DNA of 59,812 bases from NCBI GenBank assembly GCA_003565555.1, contig PXBH01000023.1:1-59812 (forward strand), written 5' to 3'. The notes beneath the pieces are model-generated. The model saw nothing but the letters and a program-made list of their open reading frames with translations. It searched no databases and was not told the DNA's origin. How positions within the stretch are numbered: the stretch's first letter is position 1; the number at the start of each line of letters is the position of its first letter. Both the position numbers and the translations under genes were made by a program. Shown here piece after piece: positions 33,439 to 42,669 of the stretch. The stretch is from Cryomorphaceae bacterium (lineage in GTDB: Bacteria > Bacteroidota > Bacteroidia > Flavobacteriales_D > Cryomorphaceae).

Positions 33439-34899
33439 ATGGCTGAGATCGGCATTGTAGGCGCGGGTGTGGCAGGGATGTCAGCAGCTGCAAGGCTTCG
33501 CGCGGCGGGACACGGCGTGACGGTATTTGAGGCGAATGCCTACTTCGGCGGCAAGCTTACCGCTTTCGCTCAGGACGGGTACCGATTTGACGCGGGGCCT
33601 TCCCTCTTCACCGTGCCGCATCTTTTGGACGAATTGTTCACAGATGCGGGTAAAAATCCGCGTGATTATTTTTCGTGCGAGAAAATAGATCCCGGCTGTC
33701 ACTACTTCTGGGAAGACGGAACACAGTTTGCCGCACCCTCGGATCCCGATAAATTTGCCGAAAAGGCGGAGGAAGTCTTCGGGGCGGATCCGCAAAAAAT
33801 CAAACGGTACTTCGACAAGTCTTTCGAGCTCTACGACATCACGGAAGACGTATTTCTGAAAAGCTCGCTCCACAAGCTCTCCACCTACCTGAAGGCCTCG
33901 ACCTTAAAGTCGATGCTGCAGCTCTACAAGGCAAGACTTTTCAGCACGATGCACGAGGTAAACGCTGCGGGATCACACCACCCGAAACTCACGCAGCTCT
34001 TTGACCGGTACGCCACCTACAACGGATCCGATCCGTACAGCGCGCCGGGAACGCTTACGGTGATTCCCACGCTCGAGTACCGCTGGGGCACCCATTTGCC
34101 GAAAGGCGGAATGCACACCATCGCCGTAAGTCTGCACAAGCTATGCACGGACCTCGGAGTGAAATTCAGCTTTGAGACGCCCGTGCGGGAAATTGTCACG
34201 GAAGGCGGTCGGGCCACAGGGATCAAAACGGAAGCCGATACTTTCGCTTTCGACCGTGTGGTGAGCAATATGGATGTGGTCCCTACCTACAGGCGGCTGC
34301 TGCGGGGGGAGAAACCTCCGGGAAATCTGGAACGGCAAGAGCGCTCCTCCTCGGCCCTGATTTTTTATTGGGGCATTCGGGAAAAATTTCCCGAATTGGG
34401 GCTGCACAACATCCTGTGGAGCGAAAATTATCGCGAAGAGTTTCGCTGCCTCTTCGAGCGAAAAACCCTGTACGATGACCCGACGGTGTACATCAACATC
34501 ACATCCAAACACGTGGCGGAAGATGCCCCGGAGGGCTGCGAAAACTGGTTTGTCATGGTAAACGCTCCGCACATGGCCGGGCAAGACCGCGAAGCAATGC
34601 AGCGCAAGGCGCGCAGGGCCGTTTTGGACAAAATAGGCCGTATCTCGGGCCGCGACATCGCCCCGCTGATCGAGACCGAGCGTGTACTGGACCCCACGGG
34701 CATTGAAGAACAGACCTCAAGCCATCTCGGGTCACTTTACGGAACCAGCTCTAACAGCAAGTTGAGCGCTTTCCTCCGCCATCCTAATTTTTCCGGAAGG
34801 ATAAAAAATCTGTATTTCTGCGGAGGAAGTGTACACCCGGGAGGTGGCATTCCCTTATGTTTGCTCTCCGGAAAAATAGTCAGCGACCTCATCTCATGA
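33439..34899 (+). CDS. crtD: carotenoid desaturase, CrtD/CrtI family (probable 1-hydroxycarotenoid 3,4-desaturase)
   Basis: The 486-residue protein begins with the FAD dinucleotide-binding motif GIVGAGVAGMSAAARLRAAGH and EANAYFGGKL, and ends with YFCGGSVHPGGGIPLCLLSGK, the CrtI-family signature. The internal stretch YATYNGSDPYSAPGTL, followed by PTLEYRWGTHLPKGGM, is the pattern I associate with CrtD rather than phytoene desaturase CrtI. The adjoining cruF gene supports that: hydroxylation at C1' and then 3,4-desaturation build saproxanthin- or myxol-type monocyclic carotenoids. It acts at the inner membrane. The start at 33439 follows a 253-base region shared with the divergent LpxH-like gene. 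Its stop overlaps the cruF start. Confidence 0.85.
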   Translation: MAEIGIVGAGVAGMSAAARLRAAGHGVTVFEANAYFGGKLTAFAQDGYRFDAGPSLFTVPHLLDELFTDAGKNPRDYFSCEKIDPGCHYFWEDGTQFAAPSDPDKFAEKAEEVFGADPQKIKRYFDKSFELYDITEDVFLKSSLHKLSTYLKASTLKSMLQLYKARLFSTMHEVNAAGSHHPKLTQLFDRYATYNGSDPYSAPGTLTVIPTLEYRWGTHLPKGGMHTIAVSLHKLCTDLGVKFSFETPVREIVTEGGRATGIKTEADTFAFDRVVSNMDVVPTYRRLLRGEKPPGNLERQERSSSALIFYWGIREKFPELGLHNILWSENYREEFRCLFERKTLYDDPTVYINITSKHVAEDAPEGCENWFVMVNAPHMAGQDREAMQRKARRAVLDKIGRISGRDIAPLIETERVLDPTGIEEQTSSHLGSLYGTSSNSKLSAFLRHPNFSGRIKNLYFCGGSVHPGGGIPLCLLSGKIVSDLIS

Positions 34900-35552
34900 C
34901 CAGAAGAGACCGTCTCGAACAATTTAAGTCTAAGAAAGCGGGCATTACCGTGGTGATCCTCCTCCATGTGGTGGGAGCGGCGGGGTTTATCAGTCCCTTA
35001 TCGGACTGGTTTGTGTACCTCACGCCGATGAACTTACTGATTGCTGCGGGGATGCTCTGGATCGATACCGATAAGGACGGCACAGCGGCGTGGCCCGTGG
35101 CGCTCGCCGTGATGGCCGGCGGATACTTCCTTGAAGTGATCGGTATAAAGACGGGTGCCGTATTCGGCACTTACGCTTACGGCGATGTGCTGGGATGGAA
35201 GGTATTGGAAGTGCCGCCGCTGATCGGGGTAAACTGGCTCATCGTGATATGGGGGGCTTTTTCACTCAGCCTCACCATCGGGGTGACCAAGTATTACCGC
35301 TGGCTGACCACGGCGGTATTTGCCGTAGGTCTGGACTTGATCATAGAGCCCGTGGCGGTGCATTACGGCATGTGGACATGGTTCGGCAGCAAGCCCCCGC
35401 TTCAGAACTATATCGCGTGGTTTGCCGCGGCGGCGGTGCTGGGCGGTATATTTGAGCGCTACCCTCTGGTGAAAAAACCCCGACTCGGGGTGGCGGTGTT
35501 TCTGTGCCAAATTCTTTTCTTTGGCATTGTCCTCCGGGCCATGAACCAATGA
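34896..35552 (+). CDS. cruF: carotenoid 1'-hydratase-like membrane protein (CruF family)
   Basis: The ATG at 34896 overlaps the crtD stop (ATGA). The 218-residue product has six or seven hydrophobic helices and the CruF/DUF422 landmarks FGTYAYGDVLGWKVLEVPPLIGVNW (GTY-Y, P-x-x-x-x-NW) and LIIEPVAVHYGMWTW. CruF adds water to the psi end of gamma-carotene-type substrates at C1'. It partners functionally with crtD upstream. The next gene, an AI-2E family transporter, is coupled in the same way (ATGA at 35549). No cyclase or CrtB is in the window, so the rest of the pathway lies elsewhere. Confidence 0.85.
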   Translation: MTRRDRLEQFKSKKAGITVVILLHVVGAAGFISPLSDWFVYLTPMNLLIAAGMLWIDTDKDGTAAWPVALAVMAGGYFLEVIGIKTGAVFGTYAYGDVLGWKVLEVPPLIGVNWLIVIWGAFSLSLTIGVTKYYRWLTTAVFAVGLDLIIEPVAVHYGMWTWFGSKPPLQNYIAWFAAAAVLGGIFERYPLVKKPRLGVAVFLCQILFFGIVLRAMNQ

Positions 35553-36649
35553 CACTCTACGAAAAAGTTTTTAAGGTACTCGCACTGCTCGGCCTCACTG
35601 CACTTGTGCTGTGGGTGCTCTGGGAGGGGCGTACCATACTGCTTTACTTTTTGGTGGCCTCGGTGATTGCACTGATCGGCAGGCCCCTGTTTCATTTGCT
35701 TGAAAAAATTCAGATCCGCGGAAAGCAACTGCCCCGCTCACTGACGGCCATGATTGCCCTGCTCATTTTGGCCGGGGCGGTATTTGGTACCATCGGCATT
35801 TTTTTCCCGTTGCTTATGCGCGAAGCGCAAGTGCTTTACGGGATCAACTTTGCTGACGTGAAAGACTCTCTCAGTCCCGCCATCAGCAATGCCAACCGCT
35901 TTTTGGAAAACCTGGGCTTCAATGAATTCGCCGGAATGAACGAAGGCGCTTTTCTCGGGTATGTATTCGGCAGTATCGATTTTCGCAGCCTTCCTTCCGT
36001 GATCAACAATGTGCTGGGCGTATTCGGAAATGCACTTATCGCGGTCTTTTCCGTGGCCTTTATGACCTATTTCCTGCTGCGGGATGAGGGCATTCTTCCG
36101 CGGATTGTATTGGCCGTCACCCCGAGTTCGCACGAAAAAAGTGCAAAACACATCATTGACCGTACCCGGCGCACCCTGACGCGTTATTTCACAGGGCTGG
36201 TGCTGCAGGTTACGGCCATCACACTCTGTGTGTGGCTGGGGCTGAGCCTGATCGGGGTCAAAAATGCCCTGCTGATCGGGTTTTTCACGGGGTTGGCCAA
36301 CCTCATCCCCTATCTCGGTCCGTGGATCGGCGCTACTTTCGGGGTGATTATTATGGTTTCGAACAATATGGGAATGGGTTTCTACGAAGTCATCGTGCCG
36401 AAATTTTATGCTTTGCTCGCGGTATTTGCTGTCACACAGCTTATTGACAACTACGTATTTCAGCCCGTCATTTTCTCGACAAGCATTTACGCCCATCCGC
36501 TGGAAATATTCATCGTCATCCTTTTGGCCGGCTCCCTGGGCGGAATCCTCGCAATGGTTGCAGCCATTCCCACCTATGCTTTTATTCGAATCGTGCTGAT
36601 TGAGCTGAACCGGGAGTTTGGAGTACTTGAAGCGATTAAGAAGAGGTAA
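35549..36649 (+). CDS. AI-2E family transporter (PerM/YdiK-like permease)
   Basis: The ATG at 35549 (MTLYEKVFKVLALLGL) overlaps the cruF stop. The 366-residue protein has paired N-terminal helices (LLGLTALVLWVLWEGRTILLYFLVAS begins the first pair), a periplasmic or cytosolic middle domain, and the family signature FFTGLANLIPYLGPWIGATFGV near residue 250, then three or four more helices. Members export varied compounds (AI-2, sodium/protons, possibly others); the substrate here is unknown. Coupling to crtD-cruF is notable but may just reflect operon packing. A strong terminator follows 51 bases after the stop. Confidence 0.88.
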   Translation: MTLYEKVFKVLALLGLTALVLWVLWEGRTILLYFLVASVIALIGRPLFHLLEKIQIRGKQLPRSLTAMIALLILAGAVFGTIGIFFPLLMREAQVLYGINFADVKDSLSPAISNANRFLENLGFNEFAGMNEGAFLGYVFGSIDFRSLPSVINNVLGVFGNALIAVFSVAFMTYFLLRDEGILPRIVLAVTPSSHEKSAKHIIDRTRRTLTRYFTGLVLQVTAITLCVWLGLSLIGVKNALLIGFFTGLANLIPYLGPWIGATFGVIIMVSNNMGMGFYEVIVPKFYALLAVFAVTQLIDNYVFQPVIFSTSIYAHPLEIFIVILLAGSLGGILAMVAAIPTYAFIRIVLIELNREFGVLEAIKKR

Positions 36650-37137
36650 CACCGTGTGCACGAATCGAGAAGGATCCTTTGAAAAATAGTCATAAACCTA
36701 AAAACCCTGCGCGTTCGCAGGGTTTTTAGGGCTATGAAACAGAAAAACTATACCGGGATATCCGTTGACCGGGATAGAGTGAGACGATGAAAGAGTGGTC
36801 AACGTTTAGACATCCTCAGCAAAGCAAATGTAAACGATTTGTTTTAAAAATTCACAATTTTCGGTGTTTTTTTTGTCCTTGATACACCAATCCCCCGCAA
36901 AAGAGGCTGCTGAAAGTGCTTCGGTATTTCTCGGCTGCAGTCTCCGTTCTGCAAAATTATCATCGGGAAGCCGCTCCGAGGAGCGCGGGATCGTTTTCCG
37001 GTTTGCCTCGGCCTGCGCCTTTTCCCGCGGAAAGGAAAGCCCGAAATTATCGGGGCGATATCGAGATTTGGTGAGCTGAAATGTGCTAAATTCCTATATT
37101 CACCGCTCATTTACAGAAAAATTCGATTCTCACCTCG
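36650..37137. other. 488-base intergenic region: terminator, a direct repeat, otherwise empty
   Basis: After the terminator at 36700-36727 there is a 9-base direct repeat, ACCGGGATA, at 36752 and 36768 (16-base period), then AT-rich DNA. A TTTG at 37068 and a TATATTCA at 37095 could be a weak promoter for the DPPIV gene (spacing 23, imperfect -7). An open frame on the minus strand at 36844-37110 shows no protein-like features. Confidence 0.45.
36700..36727. terminator. rho-independent terminator of the crtD-cruF-permease operon
   Basis: The sequence AAAAACCCTGCG-CGTT-CGCAGGGTTTTT forms a 7-bp GC stem extended by A/T pairs, with T and A runs on the two sides; it works in the plus direction and could work in the minus direction. 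Confidence 0.88.
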
Positions 37138-39366
37138 ATGATCAGATCGGTTGCACTCATCTTCCTAACCGCTTTTTATTTTCAGGCTCAGGCACAAGAC
37201 GCCGAAATCACCTTGGAAAAAATTTGGAAAACGGGGGAGTTTTCCGCCCGCTCCGTCTCCGGAATTCGGAGCATGAAAGACGGCAAACATTTTACGAAAA
37301 TCGACCGCGATTCGAACGGGCGGCAATACATCGTCAAGTACGCCTATGATTCCGGTGAGGCTACGGACACGCTGTTTCGTCCCTCTGATGTAAAGGCCGA
37401 CAGCTTGGAGAATTTCAGCTTTACTTCATACAGCTTCAACGAAGATGAGTCTCGGATGCTGCTGGCCGTGAATTCGGAGCCGATCTACCGCCGATCTTCG
37501 AAAGCGAATTATTTTGCCTTCGACAGAAATTCGGGGAGTTTGCTCCCGGTAACCGACTTCAGCCTCGGAAAGCAATCGCTCGCCGCCTTCTCCCCCGCCG
37601 GCAACGTTGTGGCCTTCGTTCGAGAGAACAATATTTTCATGGCCGACTTGGACGCAAAAACAGAAAAAGCTGTGACGGATGACGGGGTCATGAACGAAAT
37701 CATTAACGGAGCCGTCGACTGGGTGTACGAAGAAGAATTCGGTTTTCACCGCGGTTTCTACTGGTCGCCGAAAGGCACCAAGATCGCTTTTTATCGGTTT
37801 GACGAGCGCGAGGTGAAGGAATTTTCAATGGCCATATACGGCGGGCTCTATCCGCAAGCGTACACCTTCAAATATCCGAAAGCGGGCGAGCGCAACAGTG
37901 AAGTGCGCATTCTGGTCTATGACCTCGCTTCGGAAAAATCCCGCGATGTGCGCATCGAGCCCGATCCGGAGCAATACATCCCGCGGATCAAATGGACGCA
38001 AAGCGACGATGCGCTCTGTGTGATGCGGATGAACCGGCACCAGAACCGGCTGGAATTTCTTCTGGCGGATACCCGCGCCAAATCTGCCGATATTCCCGCA
38101 AAGGTGATCTACGACGAAAGCTCAAAAACGTATATTGAAGTCAACGACAACCTGATATTCACAGAGGACGGAAAGCACTTCATTTGGAACAGCGAGCGCG
38201 ACGGTTACAACCATATCTACGCTTACAATTTAGACGGAAAGGAGGTAGGGCGCATCACCAAGGGCCCGTGGGAGGTGATCGAATTCTACGGGGTTGATGA
38301 GCCGAGCCAAACGGTGTATTTCTCGGCGGCGATCAACAGTCCGATTGAAAAAGCCGTCTATGCCGTGCGTTACGGAAACCTCCTTAAAACGGGGAAATCC
38401 GGAAAATTGGAGCCCGTTCAACTCACGGGGAACAGCGGCACCAATGATGCCGTGTTCAGCGCAGATTACACCTACTTTATCAATTTTGAATCGCACGCCG
38501 ACACGCCTCCGCGCGTCACGGTATGCTTCAACTCGGGAGAAGAAATACGCACGGCCGAGGACAATGCCGAACTGCGCGAGCGCCTCGGAAAATACGGCCT
38601 TTCGGAAAAAACATTCGGCACCTTCACTGCGGAAGGCGGCCACAGCCTGAACTACTGGATGATCAAGCCGAAGGATTTTGATGCTTCCAAAGCGTATCCG
38701 CTGATGTTCATGATCTACGGCGGCCCCGGCAGCAATACCGTGAGCAAAAGCTGGGGCTACAGCAACTATATGTGGCACCAAATGCTCGCGCAGCAAGGCT
38801 ATATAGTGGTATCCGTAGATCCGCGGGGTACCATGCGCCGCGGGAGGGAGTTCAAACACAGCACCTACCTTCAGCTCGGGAAACTCGAAACGGAGGATTT
38901 CATTTCAGCGGCAAAACACTTCAGATCAGAGCCCTACATCGACGCTGAGCGCGTCGGGATGATGGGCTGGAGCTATGGTGGCTACATGACCTCCCTCTGC
39001 ATGACCAAAGGCGCGGAATATTTCAAGCTCGGAATTGCCGTGGCCCCCGTCACCAATTGGCGGTACTATGACACCATTTACACGGAGCGTTTTATGCGCA
39101 CCCCGCAGGAAAACCCCGACGGGTACGACGACAACTCCCCGATTCATCACGCAGACAAGCTCGAAGGCCATTACCTCCTCGTACACGGGGCGGCCGACGA
39201 CAATGTGCACTACCAAAATACCATGGAAATGATCACGGCGCTGACGGATGCCGACAAGCAATTTGAGCTGATGATCTACCCGAACAAGAACCACGGAATA
39301 TACGGGGGCAATACCCGCCACCACCTGTTCACAAAAATGACCGATTTTATCAAAACCAACCTGTAG
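37138..39366 (+). CDS. dipeptidyl peptidase IV-like S9 family serine peptidase
   Basis: The 742-residue protein has a signal peptide (LIFLTAFYFQAQAQ), an N-terminal eight-bladed propeller that includes the DPPIV hallmark DWVYEEEFGFHRGFYWSP (the two Glu bind the substrate N-terminus), and a C-terminal alpha/beta hydrolase domain. The nucleophile is in GWSYGGYMTS (about residue 611), the Asp in HGAADDNVHYQN and the His in YPNKNHGIYGG. It removes X-Pro or X-Ala dipeptides in the periplasm. Only three bases separate its stop from the first POT transporter, so cleavage and uptake are encoded together. Confidence 0.94.
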   Translation: MIRSVALIFLTAFYFQAQAQDAEITLEKIWKTGEFSARSVSGIRSMKDGKHFTKIDRDSNGRQYIVKYAYDSGEATDTLFRPSDVKADSLENFSFTSYSFNEDESRMLLAVNSEPIYRRSSKANYFAFDRNSGSLLPVTDFSLGKQSLAAFSPAGNVVAFVRENNIFMADLDAKTEKAVTDDGVMNEIINGAVDWVYEEEFGFHRGFYWSPKGTKIAFYRFDEREVKEFSMAIYGGLYPQAYTFKYPKAGERNSEVRILVYDLASEKSRDVRIEPDPEQYIPRIKWTQSDDALCVMRMNRHQNRLEFLLADTRAKSADIPAKVIYDESSKTYIEVNDNLIFTEDGKHFIWNSERDGYNHIYAYNLDGKEVGRITKGPWEVIEFYGVDEPSQTVYFSAAINSPIEKAVYAVRYGNLLKTGKSGKLEPVQLTGNSGTNDAVFSADYTYFINFESHADTPPRVTVCFNSGEEIRTAEDNAELRERLGKYGLSEKTFGTFTAEGGHSLNYWMIKPKDFDASKAYPLMFMIYGGPGSNTVSKSWGYSNYMWHQMLAQQGYIVVSVDPRGTMRRGREFKHSTYLQLGKLETEDFISAAKHFRSEPYIDAERVGMMGWSYGGYMTSLCMTKGAEYFKLGIAVAPVTNWRYYDTIYTERFMRTPQENPDGYDDNSPIHHADKLEGHYLLVHGAADDNVHYQNTMEMITALTDADKQFELMIYPNKNHGIYGGNTRHHLFTKMTDFIKTNL

Positions 39367-39369
39367 GAA

Positions 39370-40782
39370 ATGAATCAAAAGCTCAATGCCGAAGACCGCA
39401 AAATCATGAGCGAGGAGTTCTTGGGTCACCCGAAAGGGCTGTACGTCTTGTTTTTCACCGAACTTTGGGAGCGCTTCAGTTACTACGGAATGCGGGCCAT
39501 TTTGGTGCTCTACCTTGTAGCGAGCACTGACGGGGACAATCCGGGCTTCGGGTGGACGGGCGGTGAAGCGCTTCAGCTCTACGGCTGGTACACCATGCTG
39601 GTCTATGTGGCCTCCATACCCGGCGGGTACATCGCGGACAAACTATGGGGGCAGAAACGCACGGTGCTCATCGGGGGCTTGCTTCTCTGCGCGGGACACG
39701 GAGTGCTGGCCATCGATGCGCCCTGGGCATTCTTTGCGGGTCTGGCCCTGATCGTGGTGGGTGTAGGCGGACTGAAGCCCAATATTTCTACCATGGTAGG
39801 CGGACTATACCCTCCCGGCGACGACCGAAGAGACAAAGGGTTCACCATCTTTTATATCGGGATCAACGTGGGCGCCTTTATTTCCGCGCTTGCGGTAGGC
39901 TACGTGGGCGAAGTGTACGGATGGCACTACGGCTTCGGGATGGCCGGGATCGGGATGCTGCTCGGTCAAATCGTATTTATGTGGGGAACCAAGTACCTGA
40001 AGGGGGTCGGTGAATCTGCGGGGCAAGCATCAGATGAAGACAAGGAAATCCTGAAGCGCGACCTCACGCCTGTGGAGCGCGACCGAATGAAGGTAATGAT
40101 CCTCAGCTTTCTTTTGATCATCGTTTTTTGGGGATCTTTTGAACAGGCCGGGGGCTTGATGAACCTCTATGCCGAAGACAAAACCGACCGGATGCTGATG
40201 GGTTTTTTGGTGCCTGCATCGTGGTTCCAATCGGTCAATGCTTTTTTTATCATCACCCTGGGAACGGCCGTCGCGGGCTTCTGGTACCGGCGCAAGCAAA
40301 AAGGGAAAGAATCGTCATCCCTGTTTAAGATGGCCGTGGGTGTCATCATCATGGGTTGGGGTTTTCTTTTCATGACGGGAGCCTCCCTGCAGCACGATGC
40401 CACGGGCTCTTCTGCCATGTACTGGCTGGTATTGGCTTATCTTTTCCATACGGTCGGGGAGCTTTGTGCCTCGCCGGTGGCGCTTTCGTTTATCACAAAA
40501 CTGGCTCCGCTCAAGTATGCTTCGCTCATGATGGGCATCTACTTTGCCGCCACGGGAATCGGCAACAAAGTAGCGGGCTTGCTCGGGGAATGGGCGCAAT
40601 CTGCGGGTGAATTGGAAATTTTTACGGGAATTGCCTTGTTTTGTACCCTGATCGGGGGCATCGTGATCGCCATGCTCAAACCCCTGAAGCGCTTAACCCA
40701 CGGCGCGGAGGACAAGCCCGATGAAATCATTCCGGAACAGGAGAAATTTGCATTGGCAGACGACGCCCTTGCGGAAGAATAG
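39370..40782 (+). CDS. proton-dependent oligopeptide transporter, POT/PTR2 family (copy 1)
   Basis: The 470-residue protein has about twelve helices and the POT signature in helix 1: FFTELWERFSYYGMRAILVLYL (E-x-x-E-R-F proton-coupling motif), then GGYIADKLWG (PTR2 loop) and FYIGINVGAFIS. It imports di- and tripeptides with protons across the inner membrane. It lies 3 bases after the DPPIV gene and 56 bases before a second POT gene. The start is the ATG at 39370. It ends with an acidic, charged cytosolic tail. Confidence 0.93.
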   Translation: MNQKLNAEDRKIMSEEFLGHPKGLYVLFFTELWERFSYYGMRAILVLYLVASTDGDNPGFGWTGGEALQLYGWYTMLVYVASIPGGYIADKLWGQKRTVLIGGLLLCAGHGVLAIDAPWAFFAGLALIVVGVGGLKPNISTMVGGLYPPGDDRRDKGFTIFYIGINVGAFISALAVGYVGEVYGWHYGFGMAGIGMLLGQIVFMWGTKYLKGVGESAGQASDEDKEILKRDLTPVERDRMKVMILSFLLIIVFWGSFEQAGGLMNLYAEDKTDRMLMGFLVPASWFQSVNAFFIITLGTAVAGFWYRRKQKGKESSSLFKMAVGVIIMGWGFLFMTGASLQHDATGSSAMYWLVLAYLFHTVGELCASPVALSFITKLAPLKYASLMMGIYFAATGIGNKVAGLLGEWAQSAGELEIFTGIALFCTLIGGIVIAMLKPLKRLTHGAEDKPDEIIPEQEKFALADDALAEE

Positions 40783-40838
40783 CATTTTGAATCAGTGGCT
40801 TCCGCAAGCCGCTCCCTAACCGATTAAACCGAAACACC

Positions 40839-42500
40839 ATGGGTATCGCATTTTGGATTATGGTCATCGCCTGGGCATTCGTACTCGTCTGGGTGCCCTT
40901 CATTATCTATTCCAACAGGAAGCTTCATCCGAAGGCACTTTTCGTGCTGTTTTTCGCTGAAATGTGGGAACGCTTCAGCTACTACGGAATGCGCGCGCTG
41001 CTCACCCTCTATATGGTGAAAGAGCTCTTCTCGCACTTGGGGCAAAACGCTGCTGATAAGGAGGCTTTAGGCATCTACGGATCCTACACGGCCATGGTCT
41101 ACCTCTTCCCCGTTGTGGGAGGTATACTTGCCGACAAGATCTTGGGCTTTCGCAAGGCGATTATGTTCGGCGGTATACTGATGATGGCCGGCCACTTTGC
41201 GCTGGCCCTTGAAGGCATGGTTTTCAGCGGCAATATGCAGTTGTTTTTCATATCATTGGCCTTTATCATTATCGGAAACGGATTTTTCAAACCCAACATT
41301 TCGAGTTTCCTCGGAAAGTTTTACGGACTGAACGACAGCAGGAAAGACGGAGCGTTCACCATTTTCTATATGGGTGTAAACATCGGGGCCCTCCTCTCCA
41401 TCGTGACCTGCAGCTACGTGGCTGAAGAGATCGGCTGGCACTACGGCTTCGGGCTGGCGGGCATCGGCATGCTCGCGGGAATCATCGTATTTTGGTATTT
41501 CGGGCCGGGCTCTTTCGGTAAAAAAGGCATCAACCCCAGTTCGCACGACATCACCGAAGAGGTGGATGAAGAAGCCGATGTGGCCCTCCTCGCCGCCACA
41601 AAAGAAGAGCGCAAAGCCGCTCTCGACGCCCAAGCGGAAAAATTCAAAGTGTACACCTCACCGAAACTCAAACGCAACCAATGGCTGACCATCATCGCGA
41701 CCGTCCTCTTCATTCCGATCTGTGCGCAATTTCTGAACCTCAGTGAGGTGGTCACCGCTATACTTTTGTTGCTCAGCGTGGGTATTCTCGCAGTCTTGCT
41801 TGTCATGTCAATGAAGCAGGACGACACCCCCGGAAAGCAGCGGCTCTGGGTGGTGATGGTTTTGTTCGTTTTTCACGCGGTATTCTGGGCGCTTTTTGAG
41901 CAGGCCGGGGGCTCCATCACCCTTTTTACCGAAAGGAATGTAAACCGTGCGGGAATCCCCGCTCCCACTTTTCAGTTCTTCAACAGCCTCTTTATCATCT
42001 TACTCGCACCCGCTTTTTCTTGGATGTGGATCAAACTGCGTCAGGGCGGCCGCGAGCCCTCCACCCCCATGAAGTTTGTGCTCGGCTTGTTTTTCTTGGC
42101 CCTCGGCTTCGGAATCATCGTACTCGGCGCAGAATATTTTGCCGTAGAGGGCATGGTATCCATGGCCTTCCTGATTGCCATGTACTTTTTTCACACCACG
42201 GGCGAACTCTGTTTGTCACCGGTCGGTTTGTCAATGATCACCAAGCTCTCACCTGCAAAGGCCGTGGGCTTTGTGATGGGCGCCTGGTTTTTATCCATTT
42301 CACTGGCCAATAAAATGGCGGGGCTCATCGGGGAGCTCACGGCGAGCGATGACATAGGCGAAACGGCACCTCCCGTGGTCACCTTGGAAGTCTATTCAAA
42401 CACCTATCTGATTTGGGGCGTAGCGGTAGTACTCGGTGCCGCAGCTATACTGTTCGCATTGGTACCCGTACTTCGCAAGTGGATGCACGGCATTCATTGA
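40839..42500 (+). CDS. proton-dependent oligopeptide transporter, POT/PTR2 family (copy 2)
   Basis: The 553-residue protein has an additional N-terminal helix (IAFWIMVIAWAFVLVWVPFIIY) before the POT core, which starts FFAEMWERFSYYGMRALLTLYMV, then GGILADKILG and FYMGVNIGALLS. A charged cytosolic loop (ITEEVDEEADVALLAATKEE) splits the two halves, giving it more length than copy 1. The two copies are clearly related but diverged, so they probably have different peptide preferences rather than being a recent duplication. The context with DPPIV is as for copy 1. The start is the ATG at 40839. Confidence 0.92.
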   Translation: MGIAFWIMVIAWAFVLVWVPFIIYSNRKLHPKALFVLFFAEMWERFSYYGMRALLTLYMVKELFSHLGQNAADKEALGIYGSYTAMVYLFPVVGGILADKILGFRKAIMFGGILMMAGHFALALEGMVFSGNMQLFFISLAFIIIGNGFFKPNISSFLGKFYGLNDSRKDGAFTIFYMGVNIGALLSIVTCSYVAEEIGWHYGFGLAGIGMLAGIIVFWYFGPGSFGKKGINPSSHDITEEVDEEADVALLAATKEERKAALDAQAEKFKVYTSPKLKRNQWLTIIATVLFIPICAQFLNLSEVVTAILLLLSVGILAVLLVMSMKQDDTPGKQRLWVVMVLFVFHAVFWALFEQAGGSITLFTERNVNRAGIPAPTFQFFNSLFIILLAPAFSWMWIKLRQGGREPSTPMKFVLGLFFLALGFGIIVLGAEYFAVEGMVSMAFLIAMYFFHTTGELCLSPVGLSMITKLSPAKAVGFVMGAWFLSISLANKMAGLIGELTASDDIGETAPPVVTLEVYSNTYLIWGVAVVLGAAAILFALVPVLRKWMHGIH

Positions 42501-42633
42501 TCGGTGCGCGTCACCGCACCGGAATTGCCGGCGCTCCTCAGGCGAGTTCTACTGAAATCTCTTGCAACTGTCGGACGCTCAAGCGCCGCACCTGAAGAGA
42601 TCCGTACGGCCGGCAAGGCATCGATAAAGGCAC

Positions 42634-42641
42634 TATATTTG
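42634..42641 (+). promoter_or_regulatory. candidate -7 promoter box for the thioredoxin-like gene
   Basis: TATATTTG (TAnnTTTG) lies 28 bases before the ATG at 42670, giving a leader of about 22 bases. No -33 TTTG is seen. Confidence 0.45.
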
Positions 42642-42669
42642 TGCTCGGAGTGAAAAAAATATTCTCGAC

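Noticed and set aside
36844-37110. 88-codon minus-strand frame before the DPPIV gene
   Set aside because: Composition is Arg/Ser/Pro-rich without structure, as expected of non-coding GC-rich DNA.
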